From positions 2,294,001-2,358,000 of the forward strand of contig SRSI01000009.1 in the NCBI GenBank assembly GCA_005656395.1: DNA of 64,000 nucleotides. Direction: 5' to 3'. Below are positions 36,024-47,880 of the stretch, piece by piece. The translations under genes and the position numbers were made by a program. The notes below the pieces were generated by a model. It ran no database searches and was not told the origin of the DNA. It worked only from the letters and a program-made list of their open reading frames with translations. This DNA comes from Strongyloides papillosus. Taxonomy: Eukaryota; Nematoda; Chromadorea; Rhabditida; Strongyloididae. The first letter of the stretch is position 1; every line of letters starts with the position of its first letter.

Positions 36024-38843
36024 TTAGATTTTAATAACATAACTATGTGGAAATAAACCAGATGAACCATTTTTTTCACCGTAACACCAACCCAAATCAT
36101 CAGGTCCTGAAAGAACTTCTAATGTTTCCCCTTTTGTTAGTGGAATTTCATCATCTTCAATAGGTGTGTAATCGTAAAGAACCTTTGCTGTGTAACGAAA
36201 ATGTATTTCTTGTGTAGAAACAGAGTTAATTGATGCATTATCATTGTAATTTGTAGATGTTTGTACATTAATTTCAGTTACTTTTTCTACGTTACTTGTT
36301 CTCTCAGGTGTTGGCATTGGAAATGGATCTTTAAAAGGAGATTTATTAATATCCTTTTTATTAACTTGTGAAGGAAAACCACTTTTTCCACTAAAATCTT
36401 TTGGTGAATTATTTTCTTCATTTAATATATATTCACTTTTACACAATCTATTTCTTTGTTCCGTCATACAATTATTTTCAACAGATCTAAATGACAATGT
36501 GTATTCATTTGATACAGCCAATTCAGCAGAGGAATGTCTTGTAGATGTATTATCTCTAATTGCATTACTATTTGTTTTGTCGCGTATTCTGACATCAATC
36601 TCATCATCCTTAATGATTTTTTTCGTTAAAATAACTCCTGCATTTTCTTTCTGCGTATCACGTTTCGATGATATTTGTCGTAATTCAGGTTTGTATTCTT
36701 CATATTTTGGCCATTGGTGAGGACAATCTGGACCATGTTTGGATGACCATTCTTTGAGATCTTGATTGAATGTTTCCGTGGTATTGTTAGTGAACATATT
36801 TTCAAGTTTATCGTGTATCTGTATCAACTTTCTTGGATTAACAAGATCAACTAAGATTTTTTGTGTTCCACTTAACATTTCATTAAAAAATTTCATTCTT
36901 TTCAATTCCATGCCTTGACATTTTTCAAAAACAAATGACATATTCTCCAAGTAAACACTTCTATAATCTGAGATTTCTTTTAGATTTTTTTCGTAAATCG
37001 CTTTGTATTTTTGTACATCCTCTTGACATTTTAACAGTCTCTCGCGTGTTTTGTCAACATTATCAGTTGATAGTGATGTATCATTTTGTTGTGTTTGCAA
37101 AATTTGATTCGCTGATTTCTCTTGTTTACAAGCATTGTGATAATTCTTTTTAGATGATTCAACTTTTTCATATAATTTCTTCCAGTTTCTTTGAGCCTTC
37201 TCAAATCCTTCATCAATTTCACGAATTTCTTTTATTCCACGGAATGTAGACGCATGGTGATTTTCTTTTTTAAATAACGCAATCGTTTTTACAATTTCAT
37301 CTCCAAATCTCTCTTTCATATCGTAGTGAACTTTTGATAATTCTTTACTCTCTTCAAGTATACCATTGAATCCATTTTTAATTGTTCCTTCCATGATATC
37401 TTTTTCGACATATCTTTAAAATAAAAAAATTTATAAAAAAAAGATTTATCAATCAATTAACATACCCTGTCCATTTACCATTCCACACTTGTAACATTTT
37501 TATATATTTATTTTCTAATTCAATTCTTTCTTTTATCATTTTTGTAAACTCTTCTAATTGATCCATTCCATCTTTAATCCTTTTGATATTTGGCTTGTAA
37601 CCTCCTATATCATAGAAACTTATAGATGGTTGAGCTGATATACTTAAAGTCGACATTCTCTTCTCAATTTCTTTATCCTCAATATCTTTATTTTTCTTTA
37701 AATTAGATTTCTAAAAAAAATAAAATAAATATTTAAGACATTTTTTGCAACTAAAGTTAAATAATTTAACTCTAATGCTAAACTACACAAAAAAAGTAGT
37801 AGAACAAAGACATTTTGTACAATTAAAAAATTCAATAAATAAATTAACAATAGGTATAATGGCGCGACTTAAAATGCCACTACAGTAGAACATAATTGAT
37901 ATGTATTCTAGTACTTTTTTCCAATAAATCATAACACAATCTATAGTTTAGTGGTGAATATTAACAAATTTTATGCCTGGACATTTTAAGTGTTGATTTT
38001 ATTTATTATTATAAGTGTCATCAGCCAAAATAACCACTAAAAATAAGTGAATTCACTTTTAATAGTATTTTAAAGATAATTTGTAAATGAAGATGTGTTG
38101 AAGGGAGTATAGTTACCATAAAAGGGGGAGAAAATAACAATTCATGAAAGTGTAAAAATTGTAAAATTGAATAGAAAATATTGTACAATAATTAATCATT
38201 TAAAGTTAAAATATAAAAGAAAAGACAATAAAAGCAAGAAAAAATCTAATTTATAAGTATATAAACATGAAATTTAAAAAAGTTCCACAATACTTGTATA
38301 TATCATATGTTATAAACAATGATAAACGTTATAAACTCTGAACCAGTGTTCTTAGTATTAACAATAACTTTAATGTTAATCTTAAACTGCGCAAACATAA
38401 ATTTATGAAAATAAATCGTTGAATACAATTTAACAACAGGACAATTCTAACCTTGATAGGGTGCGGTCATTAATTTCAATCTTCTTCTCTTTTTATAATA
38501 GCTTAAATGTAAACGAAAATTAGGTAACAATATTATCTTACAATATACGATGTTTACTTGTCAAGAGATAATATAAAACAACAAGGGAATAATCTTACCT
38601 TATTATTACAAAACATGCTTCTAATAATATATTTTTAGTTTTTCATACCAATTATTACTTAAAAAATATTACCAACTAGTCGTTGATATTGTATAGTATT
38701 TTATGAATATGACTTACTTTTAAAGTATTCTTTTTTACGATTTTATGATTTGTTATCAAAGCTGCAGCTATATTAAAACGTGGAAAATGAGAGCGTGATG
38801 ATAAAGTATTAGATGTTGCTGTAGATTGTAATGTCCGACCCAT
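36024..38843 (-). CDS. sdpn-1: Syndapin / PACSIN (F-BAR plus SH3)
   Basis: Exons 38718-38843, 37466-37710 and 36024-37413 give 586 aa in phase. The first exon encodes a 42-residue Ser/basic extension and is separated by a 1007-bp intron, long for this genome; a shorter product could start at the ATG at 37656. The F-BAR domain (about 80-350) starts with SISFYDIGGYKPNIKRIKDG and includes FRGIKEIREIDEGFEKAQR and KSSKKNYHNACKQEK-like elements; a linker carries NKSPFKDPFPMP (a DPF motif, no NPF), and the SH3 (about 528-586) has ALYDY-like VLYDYTP, GWCYGE and GLFPHSYV. PACSINs bend membranes in endocytosis by joining dynamin and N-WASP to F-BAR-coated necks. Confidence 0.9.
37711..38717 (-). other. 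Long first intron of syndapin
   Basis: Bounded by a GTAAGT donor and TTTTTTTTAG acceptor on the minus strand. It is about twenty times the usual intron length here and may hold an internal promoter for the shorter form. No open frame. Confidence 0.6.
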
Positions 38844-39222
38844 AATTATGTATGACTCACTAAAATAATATAATAATGTTACTTTTTTGAAAAGAAATCA
38901 CTATCAATTATTTATAAGAATCATTGTTAAGCGTATTAATGTATAATTCTAATAATGTATTATCAATAAAATTTAATAATAAAGACGAATTTAATTGAGT
39001 ACTAAAAAATTTTACATTTTAAAGATGAAACTAAAAATCATTTGAAAATCATTATATTTTTAAAAGTACATACGTCGAGACGCGCCACTAATTTTGAAAG
39101 TCTTTAGAAGAAAAACATTTCCCCAAATATTTTAAAATTTTTGCTAATTTTGATAATTTTTGAAGTATTTGGAACGTCTAAATTTACGTCCCACGTTAAA
39201 AATTTTAGCTTTTGCTAATATA
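38844..39222. other. Divergent promoter region
   Basis: 379 bp between syndapin (minus) and DNLZ (plus). An AAATTTTAG acceptor ends at about 39208, 14 bp before the DNLZ ATG, and may be a trans-splice site. Confidence 0.45.
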
Positions 39223-39644
39223 ATGAATAATTTGTTAGGAAGAGTTATCAGATATAGTTTAAACAATCATAGACTTCCATTCCAACGTTTATTTTGTTCT
39301 CCTTCCATTGGATCTAGTAAAAGACTTTCAATTCTCTATACTTGCAAAGTTTGTAATAGTCGACAGGTAATTTGTACATTTTTCATATTTTGAAATATAT
39401 TGTATAATTAAAGGGACCTAAAGAATTCTCAAGAAACTCATACGAAAAAGGTGTTGTTATTGTTATTTGTAGTTCTTGTTCTAACCATCACATAATAGCT
39501 GATAATCTTGGTTGGTTTAGTGATCTTGAAGGTAAAAAAAATATTGAAGACATCTTGAGAGAGAAGGGTGAATTTGTTAAGAAGGGAATCGAATTAAAGG
39601 AAAACGAGGCAATCGAATTTCATAAAAACACAAAAAATGAGTAA
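39223..39644 (+). CDS. DNLZ: DNL-type zinc finger protein (DNLZ/Hep1/Tim15)
   Basis: Two exons, 39223-39366 and 39414-39644, over a 47-bp intron; 124 aa. A basic, Arg/Leu-rich N-terminus fits a mitochondrial targeting sequence. The zinc ribbon has two CxxC pairs (YTCKVC and ICSSC), and the name-giving motif [15 protein letters not shown] follows. Hep1/DNLZ keeps mitochondrial Hsp70 (mortalin) soluble in the matrix. Start chosen at 39223 because it is the first ATG; the frame upstream begins with TTG. Its stop overlaps the COQ4 start (see findings), so the two probably come from one primary transcript. Confidence 0.92.
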
Positions 39645-40551
39645 AATACCTTTGTATAATAGTCACATTCCATTAAATCTTTTTCAAAAACTTATTCTCG
39701 CTGGAGGATCTGCTGCTACATCAATAACATATCCTCAAAGAGGTGATATGATAGCAGCTATGAGTGAGGTTACAGTTCTTCCATCAATTTTAAAGAAAAT
39801 TCATAGTAGAATGGAGAATGATGTTGAGGGGAGAGTAATTTTATCAAAAAAACCAAGGGTAAATGAATCTACAGTTGATAGAAATTACTTACGTTCCCTA
39901 CCAGATGGAACTTTTGGAAGAGAATATGAAAGGTAAATCTAAAAAATTACGTATTAATTATTTGTTTTTAGATTTCTTGAAAAATTAAAAACATCTCCTG
40001 ATAATCGACCTCCCGTAAAGTACATTGATGATTTAGATTTATTATACGTAATGCAAAGGTATAAAAATTATTTAGTAATTAATAAATACTAAAAAAACTT
40101 TCTAGATATCGCGAAACACATGATTTCACTCATACAATACTGGAAATGAAACCAAACATGCTGGGTGAAGTAACTGTTAAATACTTTGAGGCAATTCAAT
40201 TAGGATTACCAATGTGTATATCGGCGGCAATTTTCGGTGGTGCACGTCTAGGTCCTAAGTAAGTTATTTAAAACACCGAAAATGTCAATTTAAATGGCAT
40301 ATATACATTAATAATTATGACTTCTTTTCTTTTAAAACTTTGATGCTATGCATGATTAAAATTTCTTCATTTATCTATATTTTTTTTCCAGACACCGTCA
40401 GTTATTCACTACTTATTACTTACCATGGATAGTTGAGACTGCAATTAAATGCCGTCTATTCATTGCTTTGGATTGGGAATCACGTTTTCATCTCCCTATT
40501 TCGGATATTCAGAAAGAATTAGGATTCCAACCATTTTCTTTAGATAAATAG
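39637..40551 (+). CDS. coq-4: COQ4, ubiquinone biosynthesis
   Basis: Four exons, 39637-39932, 39972-40058, 40106-40258, 40392-40551; 231 aa, introns 39, 47 and 133 bp. Clear COQ4: [34 protein letters not shown], metal-binding HDxxH with distant Glu (His133, Asp134, His137, Glu149 in THDFTH...MLGE), [13 protein letters not shown] and LGPKHRQLF. COQ4 acts in the matrix-side inner membrane, in C1 decarboxylation/hydroxylation of the quinone head group and in organising the CoQ complex. The first ATG, AGTAAA context, lies inside the last codons of DNLZ; there is no obvious mitochondrial presequence, although family members are matrix-located, so a longer N-terminus by other splicing cannot be excluded. 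Confidence 0.92.
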
Positions 40552-40610
40552 TTATTTATTACTGAATTTTTGTTGGTACTACAAATGCTCTATAATTATT
40601 GTGTAAGAAA

Positions 40611-40616
40611 AATAAA
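40611..40616 (+). terminator. Poly(A) signal AATAAA after COQ4
   Basis: Hexamer 60 bp after the COQ4 stop with T-rich sequence downstream; no such hexamer separates DNLZ from COQ4. Confidence 0.5.
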
Positions 40617-41377
40617 TTTACTTTGTAATAAAATTTTAATTATTCTTTATACAAGTAACCATATATAATAAATCCAATTTTCTTCATGTTATTTTTAATT
40701 TAATATTTTATGCCATAATAAAAATAAAGTGTCTAAGATCTATTACATGTATAAGTACTAAAAAATTTGTATTTCAAATTTTTATATGGTAGTTTTCAAA
40801 TAAGAGTATTTCTTACCATTACAAGTTAAGTTTTATTTTCTTTATTACATACTATGCTTATCATAACTATGTTCATGTAATTAGTTATAATTAGAATTAT
40901 TTCAACTAAAAAAACATTGTTTTTCCAGGCGTTGAAGTTTTTTTTGTTAATGCTAATAAAAGTATAATTAGTATCTGTGGTAAAATCCCTAATTATTTTA
41001 AAAAATATATTCATTAATTATTCAATTTTATTTATATTCATTAAACTGTCCTTATTCATTTATTATGGTTGTATAACTAATCTTTAGAATTAAAAATTGG
41101 TCGAAAAATTTTAAAAATGTTAATATAGTTAATTTCCCTTAGCTCATTAAACCACACCTTACAAAACACTTAACATTATATACACTACATCACTATTATG
41201 TTGATAGTGATAAATTTATTTTCAAATGTTCATTTGAAATTTTATTATTTTTAGTATTATTTATCGTACTAAAAAGTGTCTTACAAATTTTTTTATTATT
41301 AGCAATTTTTTTATCTTAAAATTTACTAATGTTTATTAATTTTATTTTAGTAAATACTTAAAGCATAATAATATATT
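40617..41377. other. Intergenic, nothing seen
   Basis: AT-rich region before the GPCR gene; T-rich TTTTATTTTAG ends at about 41350, 28 bp before the GPCR ATG, and may be a trans-splice acceptor. Confidence 0.45.
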
Positions 41378-43148
41378 ATGGGGAAGTTTATTAATGATTC
41401 ACTTGAATTCCCAATTGTTGAGATGCCGCCTTTAATTGACTGGGAGCATTACAATGTTCGAGAATACATTCTTGTAAGTTGTAAAAAAAATACTATAAAA
41501 TGTGTTTTCATGTTTTTAAAATAATAAAAAATTTAGTTATTATTTGGTACAAAATTAATTAGTTTGTTTTCCAAGATTTTTTGAAATTATTTTAGTGGTA
41601 TTTGGTTTTTATTTTTGAAAAATTATAATATGTAAATAATATTTATAGTGTAATTTACAGAACCATTATATTTCAAATCATTCTCCAATGGTAATTATCT
41701 GTATTTATGATTTTAAATTAACACATTCTTAAAAAACGAATTATTATTGACGTTAGAATATACTTAATTATAACTAAAATACGTGGAATTTTAAATCTTA
41801 AATAAACCTTGAAGGGATATATAGAAAAAAATCCATGGTAATCAAAAAAAAAGTATTAAAATAATATAAAATTAATAAAAAAAATGTTTACTGCTTGTAG
41901 GTTTGTTGTGTTACTTCACTACATTTGAAAGGTATCAAAATACACTAAAATAGTACTAGTTAAATTGTTGGGTTATTTTATTTAAACATCTTGATATTTT
42001 TTCAATAACTTCTAATTTAAAATTTTTTCTAGATATATTCGGCTCTTTTTTTAATTGGTTTATGTGGAAATGTCTCAGTTATTACATTAATAAAATTAAT
42101 TCATAATTCTTTACCATATGACAATACAGTAATTTATATTTTATTTTTGTCTATTGTCGATTTGGTGTCAATTGCTCCACTACCGTTAACCATTCTAGAT
42201 CAAATGCTAGGTTTTTGGATTTTCAATACACCAGTTTGTAAAGTTTATAGAGGAATGGAGCATGCTGGTAGGGCTCTATCTACATTTGTTTTAGCTGAAA
42301 TGGCATTCGATAGATATTTACTTGTATGTTATCCTTATAAAAAACGAAGTCGTAATACTATTATAAAAACCTTAACATGTTTAACAATTTTTGCGTTATT
42401 TTTGCTCTCTCCAGTAATTTACGTATCAAGTAAAATATCTATTGTTCTTCAAGAAACTATTGTTGATGAACCACCACGGATTATAAGAATGCAAATATTT
42501 AAATGTATGGCAAATTTTACGGACAATCAACAGTTAATATTTGTTTCATACATGTTTCTTTTAGCCTTTGCTACACCAATGTTTTTAATTATAACATTTT
42601 ATAGTTTGATGATACGTAGATTAGTGGAAAGGAGTCGTGTTTTACCATCATCAACTGTACCTGTTAATAGAATTGCTTTTTATACCATAACAATATCTAT
42701 ATTTTATTTTCTATGTTATTTCCCATATTGGGTTTCTCATTTGTATGCACGATTTCGTGGATCGTCAAATACAGAGTTTGATGAAAGTGGAGACGATATT
42801 TATGGATGGATAAATGAGAGTGGTAAATTGAATGCAGGGAAGTCTTTAAACTCATCTACCAATGTAGCAAGATATTACTTTATACGAATAATGTATGGCA
42901 TACATGCTTTACCATTTGTCAATTCATCATTAAATTGGCTTTTTTACGGATTATTAAACAGTCAATTGATAAGAAAGACGAATAGAGGAAATCAAAAAGT
43001 TGTCACAGGAGTGACTTCAGAAAGATTTCAATCTATAAGAAAAAAAACCAAACTTGAAAATGAAGAAAATTCAGCAAATTCTGATAACACTAAAGATGAA
43101 GGAAAATATCTCTCAAGGACTCATTGCTCCTTAGATACATTTTTGTAA
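41378..43148 (+). CDS. Rhodopsin-class GPCR, probable neuropeptide receptor
   Basis: Exons 41378-41473 and 42033-43148 over a 559-bp intron; 403 aa. The join continues TM1: VREYIL-IYSALFLIGLCGN. Features: TM1 GN, TM2 LSIVDLVSIAPLP, TM3 cysteine (PVCKVYRG), DRY as AFDRYLLVCYP, TM6 YFLCYFPYWVSH with CxxP, and TM7 PFVNSSLNWLFYGLLN where Trp takes the place of proline in NPxxY. The tail is long and polar with basic clusters. The pattern is closest to peptide (somatostatin/allatostatin/opioid-like) receptors of nematodes; ligand unknown. The cysteine partner for the TM3 disulfide is probably FKCMANFTDN in loop 2, where an N-glycosylation site follows. Confidence 0.82.
41474..42032 (+). other. 559-bp intron of the GPCR
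   Basis: GTAAGT donor and TTTTTTCTAG acceptor. Long for this genome. A possible 31-bp exon at 41901-41931 would break the frame and is not used. Confidence 0.6.
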
Positions 43149-43954
43149 ATACCTCTAAGTAATTTTATTATAACATAATTTTATTTTGTATTTTTAAAAA
43201 AATAGGATTTTATAATAGTTTGTTGTTATAAAATTTATTTCCTATCTACATTCAACTGATATATTATTTTTAAAAAATTTTTAAGTATGTGCATATTAAA
43301 GAAATTATAAAGTATAAAACATATGTAATGTTTTAATATTTAAAATTCTAGCTTTCTGTTTGTTAACTGAAGCATTAAAAATATTAAATTTTTGACATAA
43401 TATACCGGGACTTTTGAAAAAATAAACACTAAGTAATTTTAATTAAGATAAAGTTAAAAATAAAAATAAGCTAAATAAAATTAATATTTTTCTTTTCGAA
43501 AAGTAACTGAAATAATAATTTAATTTTGTATATGTATAATAAAATAAATTTTTTCTTTGTTGAATGCAATATACTAATTAATTTTATACTCTATGTAATA
43601 CATTCGGAGACTTCCTATAATTTGGCTTTCTGACAAATATAAATATAAAAACAATATACTTCAAAATTAAACCACATTATTAAATTAATCAATAAATTAT
43701 TATACAATTAAAGGAAAGGGAACTAACAATTTTAAATATGCAAAAATTACTTCCTCATAACACGGAATTAAAAAAACACTTTTATTTTTTTTACAGTGCT
43801 GTCTTTAACATAAAATTCTCGGCGCGAAAAGTATGCATCGTATCCTTTATTCCAACAGAAATTTTAAAAACAAAGTTGCCTCTGATTTCAAGATATAGTT
43901 TTACTAATAGAGAGATTGCATACATTTTTTATACATTAGCTTATCTGAAATAAA
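43149..43954. other. Intergenic, nothing seen
   Basis: AT-rich. An open frame of 71 codons (43738-43953) ends just before the RBM25 start; it has no family resemblance and is taken as 5' leader. Confidence 0.45.
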
Positions 43955-45854
43955 ATGAATAGTAAGTTTACAATAAACATTATTTTAATATTTTCTTTAG
44001 CTCAAGGTTTTGCAAATAGGCAGTTTTTTACGACAAAACCCAAAAAAGAACAGAAACCATGCTATTTTGCGGTGGGTGAGGTGCTAGATTCACCTCAGGC
44101 TAAAGTTTTTGTTTCTGGAATCACAAAACTTATCAGTGATGAAATTTTAAAAAAGATATTTGAACAGTGTGGTGAAATATTTAAATGGAAACGTACTGAA
44201 GGAGCTGACGGAAATTTACAATCTTTCCTATTTTGTGAATATGTTGATGCCCAGTCATCTGTTAAAGCAGTGAAATTTTTAAATAATTTTAAACTTGGTG
44301 ATAGAAGGTTAATAGTCAAAATGGACGATAAAACAAAGAAAAACATTATTGAATATCTCAGAAATTCTCAAAAACCAGATGATTTAAAACCAATAAAAAT
44401 AAATGAGGATGGGCTTCCTATATTTGATAATGATAGAAAAGCGAGAGAGGAGGTAGAAGACAATGTTGTAGCTATTATTAGAGGACATTATCCAGAATTC
44501 ATAAAAATGCCTTTAGCTGAGGATAATGAAAATAATAAAGATGATGGAAATGAGGAGATTACGAAAGAAAAAAAAGAAGGATCTGTAGGACGGGATGTAA
44601 GTGTAAAATAAAATATCTATTATTTATCATTATTTTTAGGAAAATGAAATGTCTGGGAGGGAATCTGTGTTGTCAAATTCAAAAAAAGATAGTGACCGTC
44701 GACATGGATACGAAAGTTCTCCTTCTGAATCTATTCAAAGTAGTCCAGTTTCAAACTCTAAAAAAAGCAGAGATAATAGTCGACGTTCCAGGAGCACTTC
44801 GAAGAAACGGGAAGCTGAAGACAGTGATGAGGAGTATGAAAGGAGGAAATTGAAACAAATGATGAAGGAAAAAGAAGAAGACTATCAGAAGCGTCTAAGG
44901 CGATGGGAAGAACGAGAGGAACGGCAGGCTAAAGGGTATAAAGCAGAAGAAAAATTTAATATTGAAATGAGTAAAAAGGAAAAAAAACACATAAGTAAGA
45001 TGCTTCGATTTTTGGAAGACTACGATGACGAAAAAGACGATGATAAATACTATAATGTACATACAATGAATAAAATACGGAGAGAATATGACAAACAAAG
45101 AGACGCAGATTTAAAGGATAGAGAACGTGAAGAAAGGGAAATCAAAGAGCTTCGCAAAATTGCAGCATCTCATCCAAAAAATACGAATGAATCAACAACT
45201 ATCTCAGACGATGATATGGAAGTTGATAATCATGAAGGGAAAACTTCTAAAAATGTAGTTGCTGAACAAGTAACACCTGATTCAGGTGCTTCTCCTTCTA
45301 ATGCTAGCTGTGAAAATAATGATAATTCTACTTTAAGTGACAATGGTGAAAAGAAACCAGCTATATGTTTGAATTTAAATGTTAACAATAAAAGAGTTCA
45401 AAACGAGGCTTTCGATATTGCGGATGATGAAGATGATGATGGACCCAAGCTTGAAATTAAGAAAAAGTTAAAAATATTCGAGGTGACACATGAAGAAAGA
45501 ATGCAAACTATGACAGATGAAGAGAAAGCCGTTCTAATTAAAAGTATCGTTAATAACATTCCAAAGGATAAGGTAGAACTCTTCAAAACACCTGTTAATT
45601 GGGAATTAATTGATAAAGATATTGTCGAGAAGAAAATAAAACCATATGTAGATAACAAAATCCAAGAATATCTAGGTGATAGAGAAGAAAGTCTCACTGC
45701 TTTTATTCTTGGGAAAATTACTAACCAATCAAAACCTGATGATTTGCTCAATGATATAAAACTTGTCCTCGAGGAAGACGCAGAGGTATTTACAATAAAA
45801 TTATGGAGATTAATTATTTATGAAATAGAAGCAAAGAAAATCGGAATTGTATAA
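43955..45854 (+). CDS. rbm-25: RBM25-type splicing factor (RRM + PWI)
   Basis: Exons 43955-43961 (only ATGAATA), 44001-44596, 44640-45854; 605 aa. The first 39-bp intron (GTAAGT...TTCTTTAG) would otherwise encode a false signal-like stretch. RRM at about 37-112 (AKVFVSGI; FLFCEYVDAQSSVKAV; RRLIVKMD), charged RE/ER-rich middle with SR/RS bits (about 200-380), acidic region, and a C-terminal PWI domain (about 505-605) with ELFKTPVNWELIDKDIVEKK and FTIKLWRLIIYEIEAKKIGIV. RBM25 associates with U1 snRNP/exonic enhancers and alters 5' splice-site choice. It converges with U2SURP, another splicing factor, with 33 bp between stops. Confidence 0.92.
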
Positions 45855-45887
45855 AAAAACATGAATTAATTATTTAAAAGTTGTATT

Positions 45888-47880
45888 CTATCTTGTATTT
45901 TTGTTAGTTTTTTTAACATAATCAGCAAAATACTTTTTTTTCCAGTCATTGTAATCAGGTGTAGTTTTCTTTGCTCTTGGTGTCTTCTTTTTTGAAGAAG
46001 TTTTTGTCTGACTTCCCATATTAAGATGTATTGGAGTATTTCCATATCCATATAATTTATTTGAGATACTCTGTAATGTTTCATCATTAAATATTTCTGA
46101 ATTTTGCCATGATTTTACAACTTTTAGATATTTCTGTCTTAACTCCTCTTTGTCTGTTCGATCAACTACATTGTCTATAGCTTGTTTAACTTTATCGACA
46201 ATATCATTAATATTCTCCACAGTCTCTGTGTAGTATTTTTCAAACTTTGCTGAATTACTTCCTTCCCTGTAGTTGTGGATTAACTCTGAGATCAAATACC
46301 AAGTATTAAGAATATTTACATGATCTTTTGTAGTGTCTAGAAATGATATTATATATTTAAAAACTTCTTTTGCTTCATTTGTGTGTTTCCCACAGAAGTG
46401 AAGTAAATTAGCAACAGAAGAGTTCTCCAGAGTTCCTGAGGATAGTAGTGATAACAGATGGTCCTTATCGTTTTCCGGCAGCAATCCAGTCTCCCTCGAT
46501 TCCTTTGAAGACGTTTCTTTATAATTGTATGCTGTATGATACAGAAATTCTGGCATTTCATCCACTGATTTAACTATTGAATGTGGTGGAATCCAAACTG
46601 GGCCTCCTTTAAATATTCTGTAACATTCCTTCATCCAGTCATCAAATGTATCACCATTCATAACAGAAAAGGCCCTCCAAATAAAGTAATTTGACTCACG
46701 TGAACCATATGTAAATAAATTAATATAAAAGGAACGGTGCTTATGATTTAAAGGAAGATCATGAACCATCCTCTGAATCCCCCCAAGAAATTTATCTATA
46801 ATTTTTATATTTCCGATACAATCGGTAACGATTTGATCAATTAACTGTTTGTGAAGTTCATTTACGGGCTCCCATACAGGCACAACGGAACTAAGTGCCA
46901 GTTCTCCTAACTTTTCTTGATAGGCTCCTGATGTAAAATTGTGATGACTGGGTTGTAATAGACTATAACCAGATTGTCTAAATTTTTTTTCAGCATTTGG
47001 TAAAGGATTTGCACTAAAAGGCATCCTTTTTTCCATAGTATATTTATATAAAGCCAAAGGTGGAGGGCAATAAATCTAAATAAAAGCAGTATTATATACC
47101 ATAACTTTATTTACAAACTTACTATATTATTAGAGTATTGTTGTGTAGTGGCAAATGATATCCTAATATGGCACTCATCGAAAACTTCGTTATTCATCCC
47201 TAACAACGCTCTTTCAGTATCTTTCCTTGATGCAAATTGAACGAAAGCACAACGTTTTGTGTTTTTATTTGAATTACGTGGAGGTTCTAATATTTTTATT
47301 TGAACTAGAGGTCCATAAGACCCAAATGTTTCCTTTATTTTTTCTTCACTAATCTGATCTGGCAATCCCTGAACATACAGATTTGTCGTCGTCGTTTCAT
47401 CAGAAATAGATCTCGTAGAATTTTTTCTTGATATATCAATTGCTTTACGTGTACTTTCTGGAAGATTAGATGGAATAGGTCCTCGAAATCCATTGCTTTC
47501 GTTCATAATTTCCATATAACTATTTTGCCTCCTATCTTTTGATTTATGATAATCTTTTATGTTGTCGTCATTTTTACTAGGTGCACTACCTACTTCTGAT
47601 GATACTTCATCAAGTACTGTAATATAATCACGTGAATCTGAACTTTCTAGGATTAAAAAGATTATTAATAACAGGAAAAAAAATAGTTTTCTAAACAAGC
47701 CTACGCTTATTAAAATATATTATTACTTTCTACATTTCCATTTATCGTTCCAGCTCTATGAAACATTAATTTCTGTTTTTTACTATTACTGTGTTCATCA
47801 TTAACAATTCTTAATTGTTGAGCTAACTCATCTGCTTCTTTGTCCTCATCTTCTTTAGTACGCTTACGTTTACCATTCAT
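45888..47880 (-). CDS. U2SURP: U2SURP / SR140, U2 snRNP-associated protein
   Basis: Exons 47727-47880, 47123-47646, 45888-47075; 621 aa, introns 80 and 47 bp, all in phase. A basic N-terminus (MNGKRKRTKEDEDKEA), an RRM at about 139-219 (TTTNLYVQGLPDQISEEKI; CAFVQFASRKDTERAL), the linker IYCPPPLALYKYT, a SURP module at about 300-350 (DQIVTDCIGNIKIIDKFLGG), the conserved NYFIWRAFSVMNGDTFDDWM and FKGGPVWIPP, then a CID-type helical domain (about 430-566), and a lysine-rich end. The order RRM-SURP-CID identifies SR140. It binds U2 snRNP/SF3 components and the CID probably reads RNA polymerase II tail. The C-terminal RS region of vertebrate SR140 is missing or much shortened. Confidence 0.9.

Noticed and set aside
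37950..38045. AGTGGT...ACCACT inverted repeat inside the syndapin intron as a microRNA hairpin
   Set aside because: Only about six to ten base pairs at the base; the inner part does not pair well.
41901..41931. Possible 31-bp exon in the GPCR intron
   Set aside because: Splice-like borders but length is not a multiple of three and TM1 is continuous without it.
43738..43953. 71-codon plus frame just before RBM25
   Set aside because: No resemblance to RBM25 N-termini and separate frame; more likely leader or intergenic sequence.
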